Positions 1 to 8,703 of a stretch of DNA of 64,000 nt are shown here, piece after piece. The stretch is taken from the NCBI GenBank assembly GCA_016787345.1, contig JAEUUU010000004.1:27351-91350 (forward strand). Reading direction: 5' to 3'. The stretch comes from Saprospiraceae bacterium. Its GTDB lineage: Bacteria > Bacteroidota > Bacteroidia > Chitinophagales > Saprospiraceae. A model generated the notes under the pieces. The model saw only the letters and a list, made by a program, of their open reading frames with translations. It made no database searches and was not told the origin of the DNA. The translations under genes were made by a program, and so were the position numbers. Position 1 is the stretch's first letter. Each line of letters starts with the position of its first letter.

Positions 1-248
1 GCGGGCGCCACAAAAATCACGGCCGGGCCGCGTTCCTCCGTCGCATCCACCGGGAAACGTTGGAGCAGGGTGATCTCGTAAAACTGCTTACTGAACGGCA
101 ACAAAGCCTGTACGCCGCGATAATCGCTGAACGGGTACCGGGGCAGCAACGCAAAATCCTGCTCCGCCGGAACATCGCCCTGTTGGCTGGCGCGAAGCCA
201 TTCGGCGATGGAAGAGAATGCGTTTGCAGCTGGGGTAAAATTTTTCAC
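1..248 (-). CDS. Probable AraC-type regulator, N-terminal part (runs off window)
   Basis: An open frame on the minus strand runs from a GTG at 248 (or a TTG at 266) to the window edge without a stop. It reads as an N-terminal segment of about 82 residues containing LLPRYPFSDYRG, LLPFSKQFYEITLL and AVIFVAP. This resembles the cupin-like sensor half of the AraC regulators that are common in Bacteroidota, which normally end in a helix-turn-helix pair; that half lies outside the window. No ATG is available in this frame, so the start is uncertain. The frame is divergent from the exported protein that begins at 369. The family call is recognition of a pattern, not of a conserved active site, and is therefore tentative. 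Confidence 0.5.
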   Translation of the reverse strand, partial: MKNFTPAANAFSSIAEWLRASQQGDVPAEQDFALLPRYPFSDYRGVQALLPFSKQFYEITLLQRFPVDATEERGPAVIFVAP

Positions 249-368
249 TACACTGTTTTTTGTCAAATGACAAGGCAAAGGTCAGGCCATTTTGGACAAA
301 AAACGCGGGGAAAAACGTTGATGCACTGTCGAAGCCTTATTTTCCGGCTTAAAATCAATACGTACGGG

Positions 369-1259
369 ATGAAAACTACCTTTTTGGCCTGCTGCTTTTT
401 GGGCGCCGCGGCCCTGTCGGCCCAACAATTACCACATACCGACCTTTTGCTTTTTTCCCTTGTGAAAAACACCGACGGCAACTGGTCGGTTGTCGCGCCG
501 AAGTTTTTGAGCGCCAACAACCCGAGGGGTTACAACAACCAGCCCTGTTTTTTCCCTTCGGGTGAAATTTACCTCACGGTACAGGAAGCAGCGGATACTT
601 CCCAAACCGACATTTTTGCCCTCGATGCGGTGCTGAAAACACGCACACAGGTGACCGCCACGGCAGAATCGGAATTTTCGCCGACGCCCATGCCCGGCGG
701 GCGGCAGTTTTCGGTGGTGCGGGTGGAGCCCGACAATCGTCAGCGGCTCTGGGCGATCCCCATCGACCGCGCCGATGCCGGCCGGCCGGTTTTTCCCGAT
801 ATCGACAATGTGGGCTACCACTGCTGGCTGCGCGACACGTTGTGCGCCTTGTATTTGGTGGGCAAGGGCCCCGCCGATCCCGACCGGCTGGTATTGGCTG
901 GTACGCGCGGAAAAAAGCCGCTCTGGATCGCTTCAGGCATCGGGCGGTGTCTGCTCAAAACCCCCGACGACAAACTGGCTTTTGTCCAAAAAGCTACTGA
1001 ACAAACCTGGCTGCTCAAAACCTACGACCTGCGCACCCAGCACGCCGACGTGGTGGTTAAAACCCTGCCCGGCAGTGAGGATTTTGCGATTCTGCCCGAC
1101 GGCACCTACCTCGCCGGCAGCGGAGCGAAGTTGTACCAATACAAACCGGGGGTGCAAACGGACTGGAAAGAAATCGCCAACTTGAGTAAATACGGGGTAA
1201 AAAACATCACCCGGCTGGCCTATGGCAAAGATAACCGGCTGGCGATCGTGGTGCAGTGA
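369..1259 (+). CDS. Exported WD40/TolB-like propeller protein
   Basis: A 296-residue protein begins at the ATG at 369 with a clear signal peptide (MKTTFLACCFLGAAALSAQ). The open frame extends upstream to 60, but that part overlaps the divergent regulator and lacks a signal, so I reject it. The mature part has repeated short strand motifs of the PD40/TolB propeller type: ESEFSPTPMPGGRQF, LVLAGTRGKKPLWIASG and LKTPDDKLAFV, each a phrase about written or displayed values. No catalytic residues are visible. Such proteins are probably periplasmic or surface-exposed; the substrate or partner is unknown. It converges on uppS with only three bases between stops. Function is not assigned. Confidence 0.75.
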   Translation: MKTTFLACCFLGAAALSAQQLPHTDLLLFSLVKNTDGNWSVVAPKFLSANNPRGYNNQPCFFPSGEIYLTVQEAADTSQTDIFALDAVLKTRTQVTATAESEFSPTPMPGGRQFSVVRVEPDNRQRLWAIPIDRADAGRPVFPDIDNVGYHCWLRDTLCALYLVGKGPADPDRLVLAGTRGKKPLWIASGIGRCLLKTPDDKLAFVQKATEQTWLLKTYDLRTQHADVVVKTLPGSEDFAILPDGTYLAGSGAKLYQYKPGVQTDWKEIANLSKYGVKNITRLAYGKDNRLAIVVQ

Positions 1260-1262
1260 AAT

Positions 1263-2009
1263 TTAGCGGGCCAGTTGTTCGCTGATCATCCCGAAGCGGC
1301 GTTCGCGGCGCTGGTAGCTGAGAATAGCCTCGAACAATTCTTTTTTGCCGAAATCGGGCCAAAAAACGGGCGTGAAATACAGTTCGGCGTAAGCGATCTG
1401 CCAGAGCAGGAAATTGGAAATGCGGGTTTCGCCGCTGGTGCGGATGAGGAGTTCGGGATCGGGAATGCCGCGGGTGCTGAGCGCGTTTTCAAACACGGTT
1501 TCATCGATGTCCTGCGGGAGCAAGCCGCCGGCGGCAGCTTGTTCGGCCAGGATACGGGCGGCGCGCAGAATTTCCCATTTGGCCGAATAGTTGAGCGCCA
1601 GCACGAGTGTAAGGCGGGTGTTGTTTTTGGTTTGCTCCATGCCTTCCAGCAGGGTGCGGTAGCTTTCGGCCGGCAGCGCTTCCAGATCGCCGATGGCCAT
1701 GAGGCGCACGCCGTTTTTGTTGAGTTCGCGTATTTCGCCGCGAATGGTTTCTACCAGAAGGCCCATCAGGGCGGTTACTTCGGCGGGCGGGCGGCTCCAG
1801 TTTTCGGTACTGAACGCGTAAAGTGTGAGGTATTTGACGCCGATTTCGCCGGCGGCTTCGGTTACTTCCCGCACACTTTTTACGCCGCTGCGGTGCCCGA
1901 GTACACGAGGCATGCCTTTTTGTTTGGCCCATCGGCCGTTGCCGTCCATGATGATGGCGATGTGTTGCGGAACTTTATCGGGGATGATTTGCGATTTCAG
2001 GTCGGTCAT
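1263..2009 (-). CDS. uppS: Isoprenyl transferase (undecaprenyl diphosphate synthase)
   Basis: This 248-residue cis-prenyltransferase condenses isopentenyl diphosphate onto farnesyl diphosphate to make the C55 lipid carrier used for peptidoglycan and O-antigen. The family signature MDGNGRWAK lies at residues 21-29, with the essential Asp22, followed by GHRSG near 38-42, STENW at 67-71, and RTSGE plus RISNFLLWQ and AYAELYF in the C-terminal third. Length matches the family (about 245-255). The ATG at 2009 is the only sensible start. A TACTTTTG box on the minus strand at 2061-2068 fits the Bacteroidota -7 element, though no good upstream element is seen. In many relatives the next gene is bamA; here it is not, so uppS stands alone. 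Confidence 0.97.
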   Translation of the reverse strand: MTDLKSQIIPDKVPQHIAIIMDGNGRWAKQKGMPRVLGHRSGVKSVREVTEAAGEIGVKYLTLYAFSTENWSRPPAEVTALMGLLVETIRGEIRELNKNGVRLMAIGDLEALPAESYRTLLEGMEQTKNNTRLTLVLALNYSAKWEILRAARILAEQAAAGGLLPQDIDETVFENALSTRGIPDPELLIRTSGETRISNFLLWQIAYAELYFTPVFWPDFGKKELFEAILSYQRRERRFGMISEQLAR

Positions 2010-2163
2010 GGCCTCGGTGTTTGCTTGAATGCCTTTGGCGGCTCATTTTGACAAAGCCGACAAAAGTACGGCTTAAATGCGGTGCATTTTTTCCCAAATT
2101 ACAAGCAGGAATTACAAAAAATAACCCACTTTCGCCGGGAACAACCGAATCATTGTTTACGCC

Positions 2164-3363
2164 ATGCACAAAGACGTACGCCACCGCTTCAACGCCGCTT
2201 TTACGCCTGAAAAATACGAGGCTTTTTTACATACCGTCAACACAGCCTACGGAGAGCCGGTTACCTTTCGGGTGTGTGAAACACCGGTTTTTGTCCCCAG
2301 AGATTTAAAAAACAAGTTGCTGCAGGGCGTCAACGACATCTGTTCGGTGATTACCCGCCCCGATTTTCGCGAAAAAAGCGCAGCCGCCATTCCACCGCAT
2401 GTTCAGGTGCCCAACGAAGCCGATCACACGGTTTTCCTGCAACTCGATTTTGGTATTTGCCGCGACGCGGAGGGCAATCTGACTCCGCAATTGATCGAAA
2501 TGCAAGGCTTCCCTTCTTTGTATTTTTTTCAGCACCTGCTGGCCGAGGCGTACCGCAAGCACTTCGACATTCCCGCCGATTTTCACCACCTCTTCGGCGG
2601 AATCGATGAAAATGGCTATGTCGAGTTGCTCCGGGAAGTGATTGTGGGCAACAGCCGGCCCGAAAACGTCATCCTGCTGGAAATCGAACCGGAAAAACAA
2701 AACACCCGCATCGATTTTTGGGGCAGTGAAAAACACCTGGGGATCAAAACGCTGTGTCTGAGCAAATTGCGCCGCGAGGGCCGCGACCTGTATTACATCG
2801 ACGAAGCCGGGCGCCGCATCGGGGTGGAGCGCATCTACAACCGGATCATCTTCGACGAGCTGGAAAAACGCGCCGACCTGCCCCGCGAATGGGATATGTT
2901 CAGCGAGGTAAATGCCGAATGGGTGGGGCACCCCAACTGGTTTTTCCGCATTTCCAAACATACCCTGCCTTTCCTGCAGTCGGACTTCGTGCCCCAAACC
3001 CTTTTTGTCAACGAACTGAAAAGTATCCCCGACGACCTAGAAAACTGGGTGCTGAAACCGCTGTTTTCCTTCTCCGGACAGGGCGTGATGGTCAACATCA
3101 CAAGACAGGATGTTGAAAATGTCGACGACCCGTCCAACTTTATCCTCCAGCGCAAAGTGCACTACATCCCCGGCATCGAAACGCCCAACCCCGAGGAGCC
3201 CTCCAAATGCGAAATCCGCATGATGCTGCTCTGGGACAAAGACTGGCCGGCGCCGCGCCTGGTCAACAACCTGATCCGGATCAGCAAAGGCGAAATGGTG
3301 GGCGTGCGCTACAACAAAGGCAAGGACTGGGTCGGGGCCAGTGTTGGATTTTTTGAGCCGTAA
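2164..3363 (+). CDS. ATP-grasp-like protein of unknown function
   Basis: A 399-residue soluble protein with no signal peptide. The C-terminal half has features of an ATP-grasp-like fold: VERIYNRIIFDEL near the middle, then NWVLKPLFSFSGQG, with a lysine followed by a glycine-rich loop, and NFILQRKVHYIPG and KCEIRMMLLW, where acidic and basic residues alternate as in nucleotide/metal sites. The N-terminal half contains LIEMQGFPSLYFFQ, also seen in circularly arranged ATP-grasp relatives. The substrate cannot be read from sequence. rsmE begins three bases after the stop, so the two genes are almost certainly cotranscribed. The ATG at 2164 is preceded by a 155-base divergent region shared with uppS. 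Confidence 0.7.
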   Translation: MHKDVRHRFNAAFTPEKYEAFLHTVNTAYGEPVTFRVCETPVFVPRDLKNKLLQGVNDICSVITRPDFREKSAAAIPPHVQVPNEADHTVFLQLDFGICRDAEGNLTPQLIEMQGFPSLYFFQHLLAEAYRKHFDIPADFHHLFGGIDENGYVELLREVIVGNSRPENVILLEIEPEKQNTRIDFWGSEKHLGIKTLCLSKLRREGRDLYYIDEAGRRIGVERIYNRIIFDELEKRADLPREWDMFSEVNAEWVGHPNWFFRISKHTLPFLQSDFVPQTLFVNELKSIPDDLENWVLKPLFSFSGQGVMVNITRQDVENVDDPSNFILQRKVHYIPGIETPNPEEPSKCEIRMMLLWDKDWPAPRLVNNLIRISKGEMVGVRYNKGKDWVGASVGFFEP

Positions 3364-3366
3364 ACC

Positions 3367-4065
3367 ATGCTTTTTTACTCCACCCGTATCGAAAACGGCC
3401 TCGCCTTCCTCGACGAAGAAGAAAGCCGCCACCTGCTCACCGTACTGCGCCGCCAGCCCGGCGACCGGCTCGAACTGACCGACGGCCAGGGATTTTTTTA
3501 TACCGCCGAACTCGCCGAAGCCGGTAAAAAAAGCGCTGTCGCCCGCATCATCGATACCCGCCCTGCCCTGCCGGAGCGCCCTGCCCGCCTTCACGTCGGC
3601 ATCGCGCCCACCAAACAGATGGAGCGCCTGGAGTGGTTTCTGGAAAAGGCCACGGAAATCGGCGTCGACGAGATCACCCTGCTGCTCTGCAAACGCTCGG
3701 AACGCAATACCGCGCGGCTCGACCGCCTGGAAAAGATCCTGATATCCGCCATGAAACAATCGCTCCGCGCCAGGCTGCCCCGCCTGAACGCCCCGACACC
3801 GATAAAAAAAGTACTGGAGAATGCCCACGAGGCCCAAAAGCGCATCGCATGGTGCGCGCCGGAGCCATTGCCACATTTGAAAAATACACTCGACGCCAGA
3901 CTGGATACCCTGATCCTGATCGGTCCGGAAGGCGACTTTACCCCGGAAGAAGTGACACTGGCGCTGGAAAAAGGCTTTGCCGGGGTAAGCCTCGGCGAAG
4001 CGAGATTGCGCACGGAAACAGCGGGATTGCTCGCCGTGGCAACAGCCAATCTGGGACTGGTTTGA
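3367..4065 (+). CDS. rsmE: 16S rRNA (uracil-1498-N3)-methyltransferase
   Basis: A 232-residue SPOUT methyltransferase that uses S-adenosylmethionine to methylate U1498 of 16S rRNA in the 30S subunit. Family landmarks are present in order: an N-terminal PUA-like part with HLLTVLR near 22-28, KATEIGVDEI at 94-103, QSLRAR at 131-136, the GPEGDFTPEE loop at 186-195, and SLGEARLRTETA at 208-219, which forms part of the cofactor knot. Length is typical. The start codon lies three bases after the stop of the ATP-grasp-like gene, indicating an operon. It is convergent with xerD, with only two bases between the stops. Confidence 0.96.
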   Translation: MLFYSTRIENGLAFLDEEESRHLLTVLRRQPGDRLELTDGQGFFYTAELAEAGKKSAVARIIDTRPALPERPARLHVGIAPTKQMERLEWFLEKATEIGVDEITLLLCKRSERNTARLDRLEKILISAMKQSLRARLPRLNAPTPIKKVLENAHEAQKRIAWCAPEPLPHLKNTLDARLDTLILIGPEGDFTPEEVTLALEKGFAGVSLGEARLRTETAGLLAVATANLGLV

Positions 4066-4067
4066 CA

Positions 4068-4985
4068 TTACTGTTCCCGAAATTTCAACCTCGGATGGTA
4101 CAGGTAGATCGTCTCTTTGAGGTATTCCGTATCGATATGCGTGTAAATTTCGGTCGTCGTAATGCTCTCGTGCCCGAGCATGTCCTGCACGGCTTTCAGG
4201 TCGGCGCCTCCCTCCACGAGGTGGGTGGCGAAAGAATGACGGAAAGTGTGCGGACTGATATTTTTCCGGATGCCGGCGATTTCAGCAAGTTCCTTGATGA
4301 TGAGAAAAACCATGACGCGCGTCAGCTGGCGGCCGTTGCGGTTGAGGAAAACGAAATTTTCGTGGCCGGGCCGGATGTTGTCCTGCCGGTTACGCACGTG
4401 TTCGACGTATTGCCGGATGTATTTCACCGCCGATTCGCCGATAGGAACAATGCGTTCCTTGTCGTTTTTCCCGACAACTTTGACAAAACCGATGTCGAAG
4501 TACAGGTTGGTCAATCGCAGGTTGACCAGTTCGCTCACGCGCAGGCCGCAGGCGTAGAGGGTTTCGACGATAGCACGGTTGCGCACACCCTGGGGCGCTG
4601 AAAGGTCGATTGCGGCGAGCATTTGCTGGATTTCGTAGGTGCTCAGCACTTCTGGAATCTTGCGGCGGAGGCGCGGACTTTCCAGGAGTTCGGTGGGATC
4701 TTCGTCGAGCAAATCTTCCACGAGCAGGTATTTGTAAAAAGCGCGCAACCCGGAGATCAGCCGGGCTTGCGAAGCGGCTTCCAGGCCGAGGCTGTTGACC
4801 CACAGGATAAACTGTTCGAGGTGCTCGCGGCGCACTTGCAGGGGCGAAAGTTCGTGCCCGTGCAGGTCGAGGTATCGGGCAAACTTTTGCACGTCGTCGT
4901 CATAAGCTGCCAGCGTATTGGCGCTGAGCGAACGCTCGAGGGCGAGGTAGGCGCGGAAATTTTGGATGGCGGCGGGCCAGGTCAT
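4068..4985 (-). CDS. xerD: Tyrosine recombinase XerD-like
   Basis: A 305-residue site-specific recombinase. The N-terminal SAM-like DNA-binding part (residues 1-90, ALERSLSANTLAAY) precedes a complete catalytic domain: Arg149 in ACGLRVSEL, Lys173 in VGKNDKERIVPI, His246 and Arg249 in SPHTFRHSFATHL, His272 in MLGHESITTTEIYTHI, and nucleophile Tyr281. Length and order match chromosomal XerC/XerD, which resolve chromosome dimers at dif together with FtsK. I favour XerD because of the overall resemblance and the absence of any nearby integron or phage genes, but XerC cannot be excluded. It lies 17 bases downstream of an exported protein on the same strand and is probably cotranscribed with it. 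Confidence 0.94.
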   Translation of the reverse strand: MTWPAAIQNFRAYLALERSLSANTLAAYDDDVQKFARYLDLHGHELSPLQVRREHLEQFILWVNSLGLEAASQARLISGLRAFYKYLLVEDLLDEDPTELLESPRLRRKIPEVLSTYEIQQMLAAIDLSAPQGVRNRAIVETLYACGLRVSELVNLRLTNLYFDIGFVKVVGKNDKERIVPIGESAVKYIRQYVEHVRNRQDNIRPGHENFVFLNRNGRQLTRVMVFLIIKELAEIAGIRKNISPHTFRHSFATHLVEGGADLKAVQDMLGHESITTTEIYTHIDTEYLKETIYLYHPRLKFREQ

Positions 4986-5002
4986 GTGGCGAAGATACTA
5001 CA

Positions 5003-5830
5003 TCACAACCCCTGCTGCTCGTGTCGCGGCCGGATCAATTCCTTGTACTGGCAATCGTGATAACGCCGCACTTCCATGCCCGCCGGCAGCCCCGGCCAGT
5101 CGACGTAGAAACTGTTGTAGGGCAGTTCGCCGGAAAAGTCCTCCACGGTAATCTCGAAAAAATGCAGCATCCGGTTGGCTGGCGTGGTATTGTCGAGCCA
5201 CTCCATATTGACGAAGCGCCGCACCAGTCCAGTCCGGGCGTCCTGATAAAAAGCGAGATGTTGCACAGTTGCCGTGCTGGTATCCGGTTTCCATTCGGCA
5301 GCCACAGTGTGGCAAGGGTTGCGGCCGATCAGGGTGTCGGCCAGTGTGCAGTACGGCGGTGTGCCCAGAAATTTGTCGGGACCCAAAAAACGCCTGACCT
5401 GGCCGTCGTGCAGAAACAGCGGTACGAAGAAGAAATTTTGCAGGCCGCGAAATACGTACTCTTTGCCGAGTGCGCGGGTGTCGTAGAGCATGGCCAGGGT
5501 GTCGCCCCTGAACTCGCATTTTTCCGTTCCGTCGAATACGATCCGTTGCTGGTGCACGGTTCCGCCGGCATGTCCTTCGATGCTGATGTCGAACCGCATA
5601 CCCTGCGTTTCATTGGCTTGCGGGAAGCGGTAAAAAGCGCAGGTGGCGTAATAGCGACTGGTATCGTTCTGTCCGCGATAATGTTCTTTAATCGTGAGCC
5701 GGAAAGAGCCATAAGGCAGGGCATCGGCCTTGTCGCGCATTTGACGCAAAAGGGGATGAGTGGTTTGGGCCGGCAAAGTGGCGGCGATGCAAACAAGTGC
5801 AAAAGCAATGGCGAACAGTTTATTCTTCAT
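5003..5830 (-). CDS. Exported protein of unknown function
   Basis: A 275-residue protein starting at ATG 5830 (another ATG lies three codons upstream at 5839) with a standard signal peptide ending in LPAQ. The mature part resembles LolA-like half-barrel sensor or carrier domains in general pattern: alternating hydrophobic strands such as FRLTIKEHYRG, QRIVFDGTEKCEFRG and HLAFYQDARTGLVRRFVNMEW, the last being typical of a term describing lipid or protein handling. No cysteine pair, metal site or active site is obvious. It lies 17 bases upstream of xerD on the same strand. A TATTTTTG box on the minus strand at 5854-5861 may be its -7 element. Function unassigned. Confidence 0.75.
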   Translation of the reverse strand: MKNKLFAIAFALVCIAATLPAQTTHPLLRQMRDKADALPYGSFRLTIKEHYRGQNDTSRYYATCAFYRFPQANETQGMRFDISIEGHAGGTVHQQRIVFDGTEKCEFRGDTLAMLYDTRALGKEYVFRGLQNFFFVPLFLHDGQVRRFLGPDKFLGTPPYCTLADTLIGRNPCHTVAAEWKPDTSTATVQHLAFYQDARTGLVRRFVNMEWLDNTTPANRMLHFFEITVEDFSGELPYNSFYVDWPGLPAGMEVRRYHDCQYKELIRPRHEQQGL

Positions 5831-5953
5831 TTGCCCCATGATGTGATTTTGAACAAAAATAATCCGTTTTTGCGTTAAACCGAGGTTAAACAAAGTATGC
5901 GCCTGCGGGCTTGTACCTACTTTTGACGCTTTCTTAAAAAATCAAACCCACTC

Positions 5954-7429
5954 ATGAACGCCCGCCGTATTCGCCTGATCATTGGTCTGATGTCCCTGGC
6001 ATTGATCGGGATCATCAGTCTCCAGATTTACTGGATCGGCTGGAGTATCCGGCTCAACGAAGAACAGTTTGATAAAAACGTTTTTGCGGCGCTCAACCGC
6101 GTGGCCGACAAACTTCATTTTTACGAAGAAGTTGCCGTGCTGGAAGCCCTCGACAGCACTTACAGCCAGTCCAACGAAGCGAACCGCAACATTCGCCGCG
6201 CGGCGCGTTTCCTCGAAAACGGCTATGCCACACGCCGTATCGCCGCCGATTCGGTGCCGGTGGAAGCAAAGGAAAAACCGGGCTTTGAAGACGTGGTTTC
6301 CCGCTGGGAATACATGAAAGTGAGTCAACTGGTCGATTCCAAACCCCTGGCCGAACGCATTCCGCTCGATCTGCTCGCACAATCGCTGCGCGAAGAACTC
6401 ACCAGCCGGGGTATCAATTCGCCATATCAGTCGGGCGTATATTCCAAGGCGCGCAGCAGTTTTGTGGTGATGAACGATTATTACGTGGTGGTCGACAACA
6501 GCCCCCAGATCACCCACGGCGGTGCGGCATCGCTCTACAATTCGCCTTACCGGGTGGCCTTGTTTCAGCAGGCGCTGGAATCACCGGGCTATCTCTCCAT
6601 TTATTTCCCCAACCGCACCACCCTGGTGCTCGAGCCGGTGCTAAAAACCCTGGTGTTGTCGATCGTATTCACCAGTATCGTTCTGTTTTGTTTTTGGTAC
6701 ACGATTCAGGTCATTTTCCGGCAGAAAAAACTGTCGGAGATGAAGAACGACTTCATCAACAACATGACCCACGAATTCAAAACCCCGATTGCAACTATTT
6801 CGCTGGCGGCCGACAGCATCGGCAGCCCTTCGGTCGTCAGCAACCCGGACAAGATCAAGCGCTTCGTCGACATCATCCGGCAGGAAAACCGCCGCATGAA
6901 CAGTCAGGTCGAAAGGGTGCTGCAAATGGCGCTGATTGATAAAAAAGACTTCCAACTCACTCTGGCCGACGTCAATTTGCACGAACTCATCCAGCAGGCA
7001 GTCGACAATTTCAGTCTTCAGGTGGAAAAAAGGGATGGCCGTATTTCAACCGACCTGCGCGCCGACCGACCTGTTGTGGAGGGCGACGCTACCCATATCA
7101 TGAGCATCATCCACAACTTGCTCGACAATGCCAACAAATATAGTCCGGAAAAACCCGAAATCGCCGTGCGCACCCGCACGACGCCCATAGGCGTGGAAAT
7201 CACCGTGCAGGACCATGGTATCGGGATCGGCGCTGCCGCCCGGAAACATATTTTCGACAAATTTTACCGCGTCCATACCGGCAACCTGCATGATGTAAAA
7301 GGCTTCGGCCTCGGGTTGAGCTATGTCAAAGCCATTATGACGGCCCACAAAGGCCTGATCGACGTCAAGAGCGAACCGGGCAAGGGCAGCAGTTTTATCC
7401 TGACTTTCCCGTGGCGGGCAGGAGCCTGA
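5954..7429 (+). CDS. Membrane sensor histidine kinase (RprX-like)
   Basis: A 491-residue sensor kinase. Transmembrane helices lie at about 7-30 and 234-255 and bracket a periplasmic sensor of some 200 residues. The HisKA domain carries the phosphorylated His273 in NNMTHEFKTPIA. The ATP-binding domain shows the N box (HNLLDNANKYSP), G1 (DHGIGIG), F box (HIFDKFYRV) and G2 (KGFGLGLSYV). The ATG at 5954 follows a TACTTTTG -7 box at 5918-5925 by about 28 bases. No response regulator is adjacent. The RprY-like regulator at 23679-24377 is the natural candidate partner by family, which is an inference. Signal sensed is unknown. Confidence 0.93.
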   Translation: MNARRIRLIIGLMSLALIGIISLQIYWIGWSIRLNEEQFDKNVFAALNRVADKLHFYEEVAVLEALDSTYSQSNEANRNIRRAARFLENGYATRRIAADSVPVEAKEKPGFEDVVSRWEYMKVSQLVDSKPLAERIPLDLLAQSLREELTSRGINSPYQSGVYSKARSSFVVMNDYYVVVDNSPQITHGGAASLYNSPYRVALFQQALESPGYLSIYFPNRTTLVLEPVLKTLVLSIVFTSIVLFCFWYTIQVIFRQKKLSEMKNDFINNMTHEFKTPIATISLAADSIGSPSVVSNPDKIKRFVDIIRQENRRMNSQVERVLQMALIDKKDFQLTLADVNLHELIQQAVDNFSLQVEKRDGRISTDLRADRPVVEGDATHIMSIIHNLLDNANKYSPEKPEIAVRTRTTPIGVEITVQDHGIGIGAAARKHIFDKFYRVHTGNLHDVKGFGLGLSYVKAIMTAHKGLIDVKSEPGKGSSFILTFPWRAGA

Positions 7430-7431
7430 AA

Positions 7432-7549
7432 CTTCGATTTACGATTTGCGATTTATTTGATTTACGATTTGCGATTGGATTTTTGAAGGTGGAATTTTGA
7501 TTGATTCAACCTCAAAATCGTCAATCCAATCGCAAATCGTAAATCGAAG
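7432..7549. repeat. Long inverted repeat between convergent genes (likely bidirectional terminator)
   Basis: The 22 bases at 7432-7453 are the exact reverse complement of 7528-7549, and 7459-7481 is the exact reverse complement of 7523-7545, so the left side carries two overlapping copies of a word containing gatttacgatttgcgatt. The element fills the whole gap between the kinase stop and the MoxR stop. A transcript from either strand would fold into a hairpin of more than 20 pairs. It may serve as a shared terminator, but it has no clean U-run. It belongs to a set of word-based hairpins described in the findings. Confidence 0.85.
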
Positions 7550-7550
7550 C

Positions 7551-8516
<966 letters not shown>

Positions 8517-8703
8517 GTCTTGAGATTATGCTTGTGTAGCTTTGTATGGAAAATTTTTGGCGAAAACGCGGATAAAACGGCTACTGGCCGCTATTGTTTT
8601 TCAACGAAGGGGCAAATGTAGTGAAACGGGGCTTGCCGCGCCGAAAAATCGGCGAAGCGGTCGCCCGGCGACTTTATTCACCAGATCGAAGGTGTGTTTC
8701 GGC

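Noticed and set aside
60-368. N-terminal extension of the exported propeller protein
   Set aside because: It overlaps the divergent AraC-type frame, has no homology-like features, and the signal peptide starts at 369.
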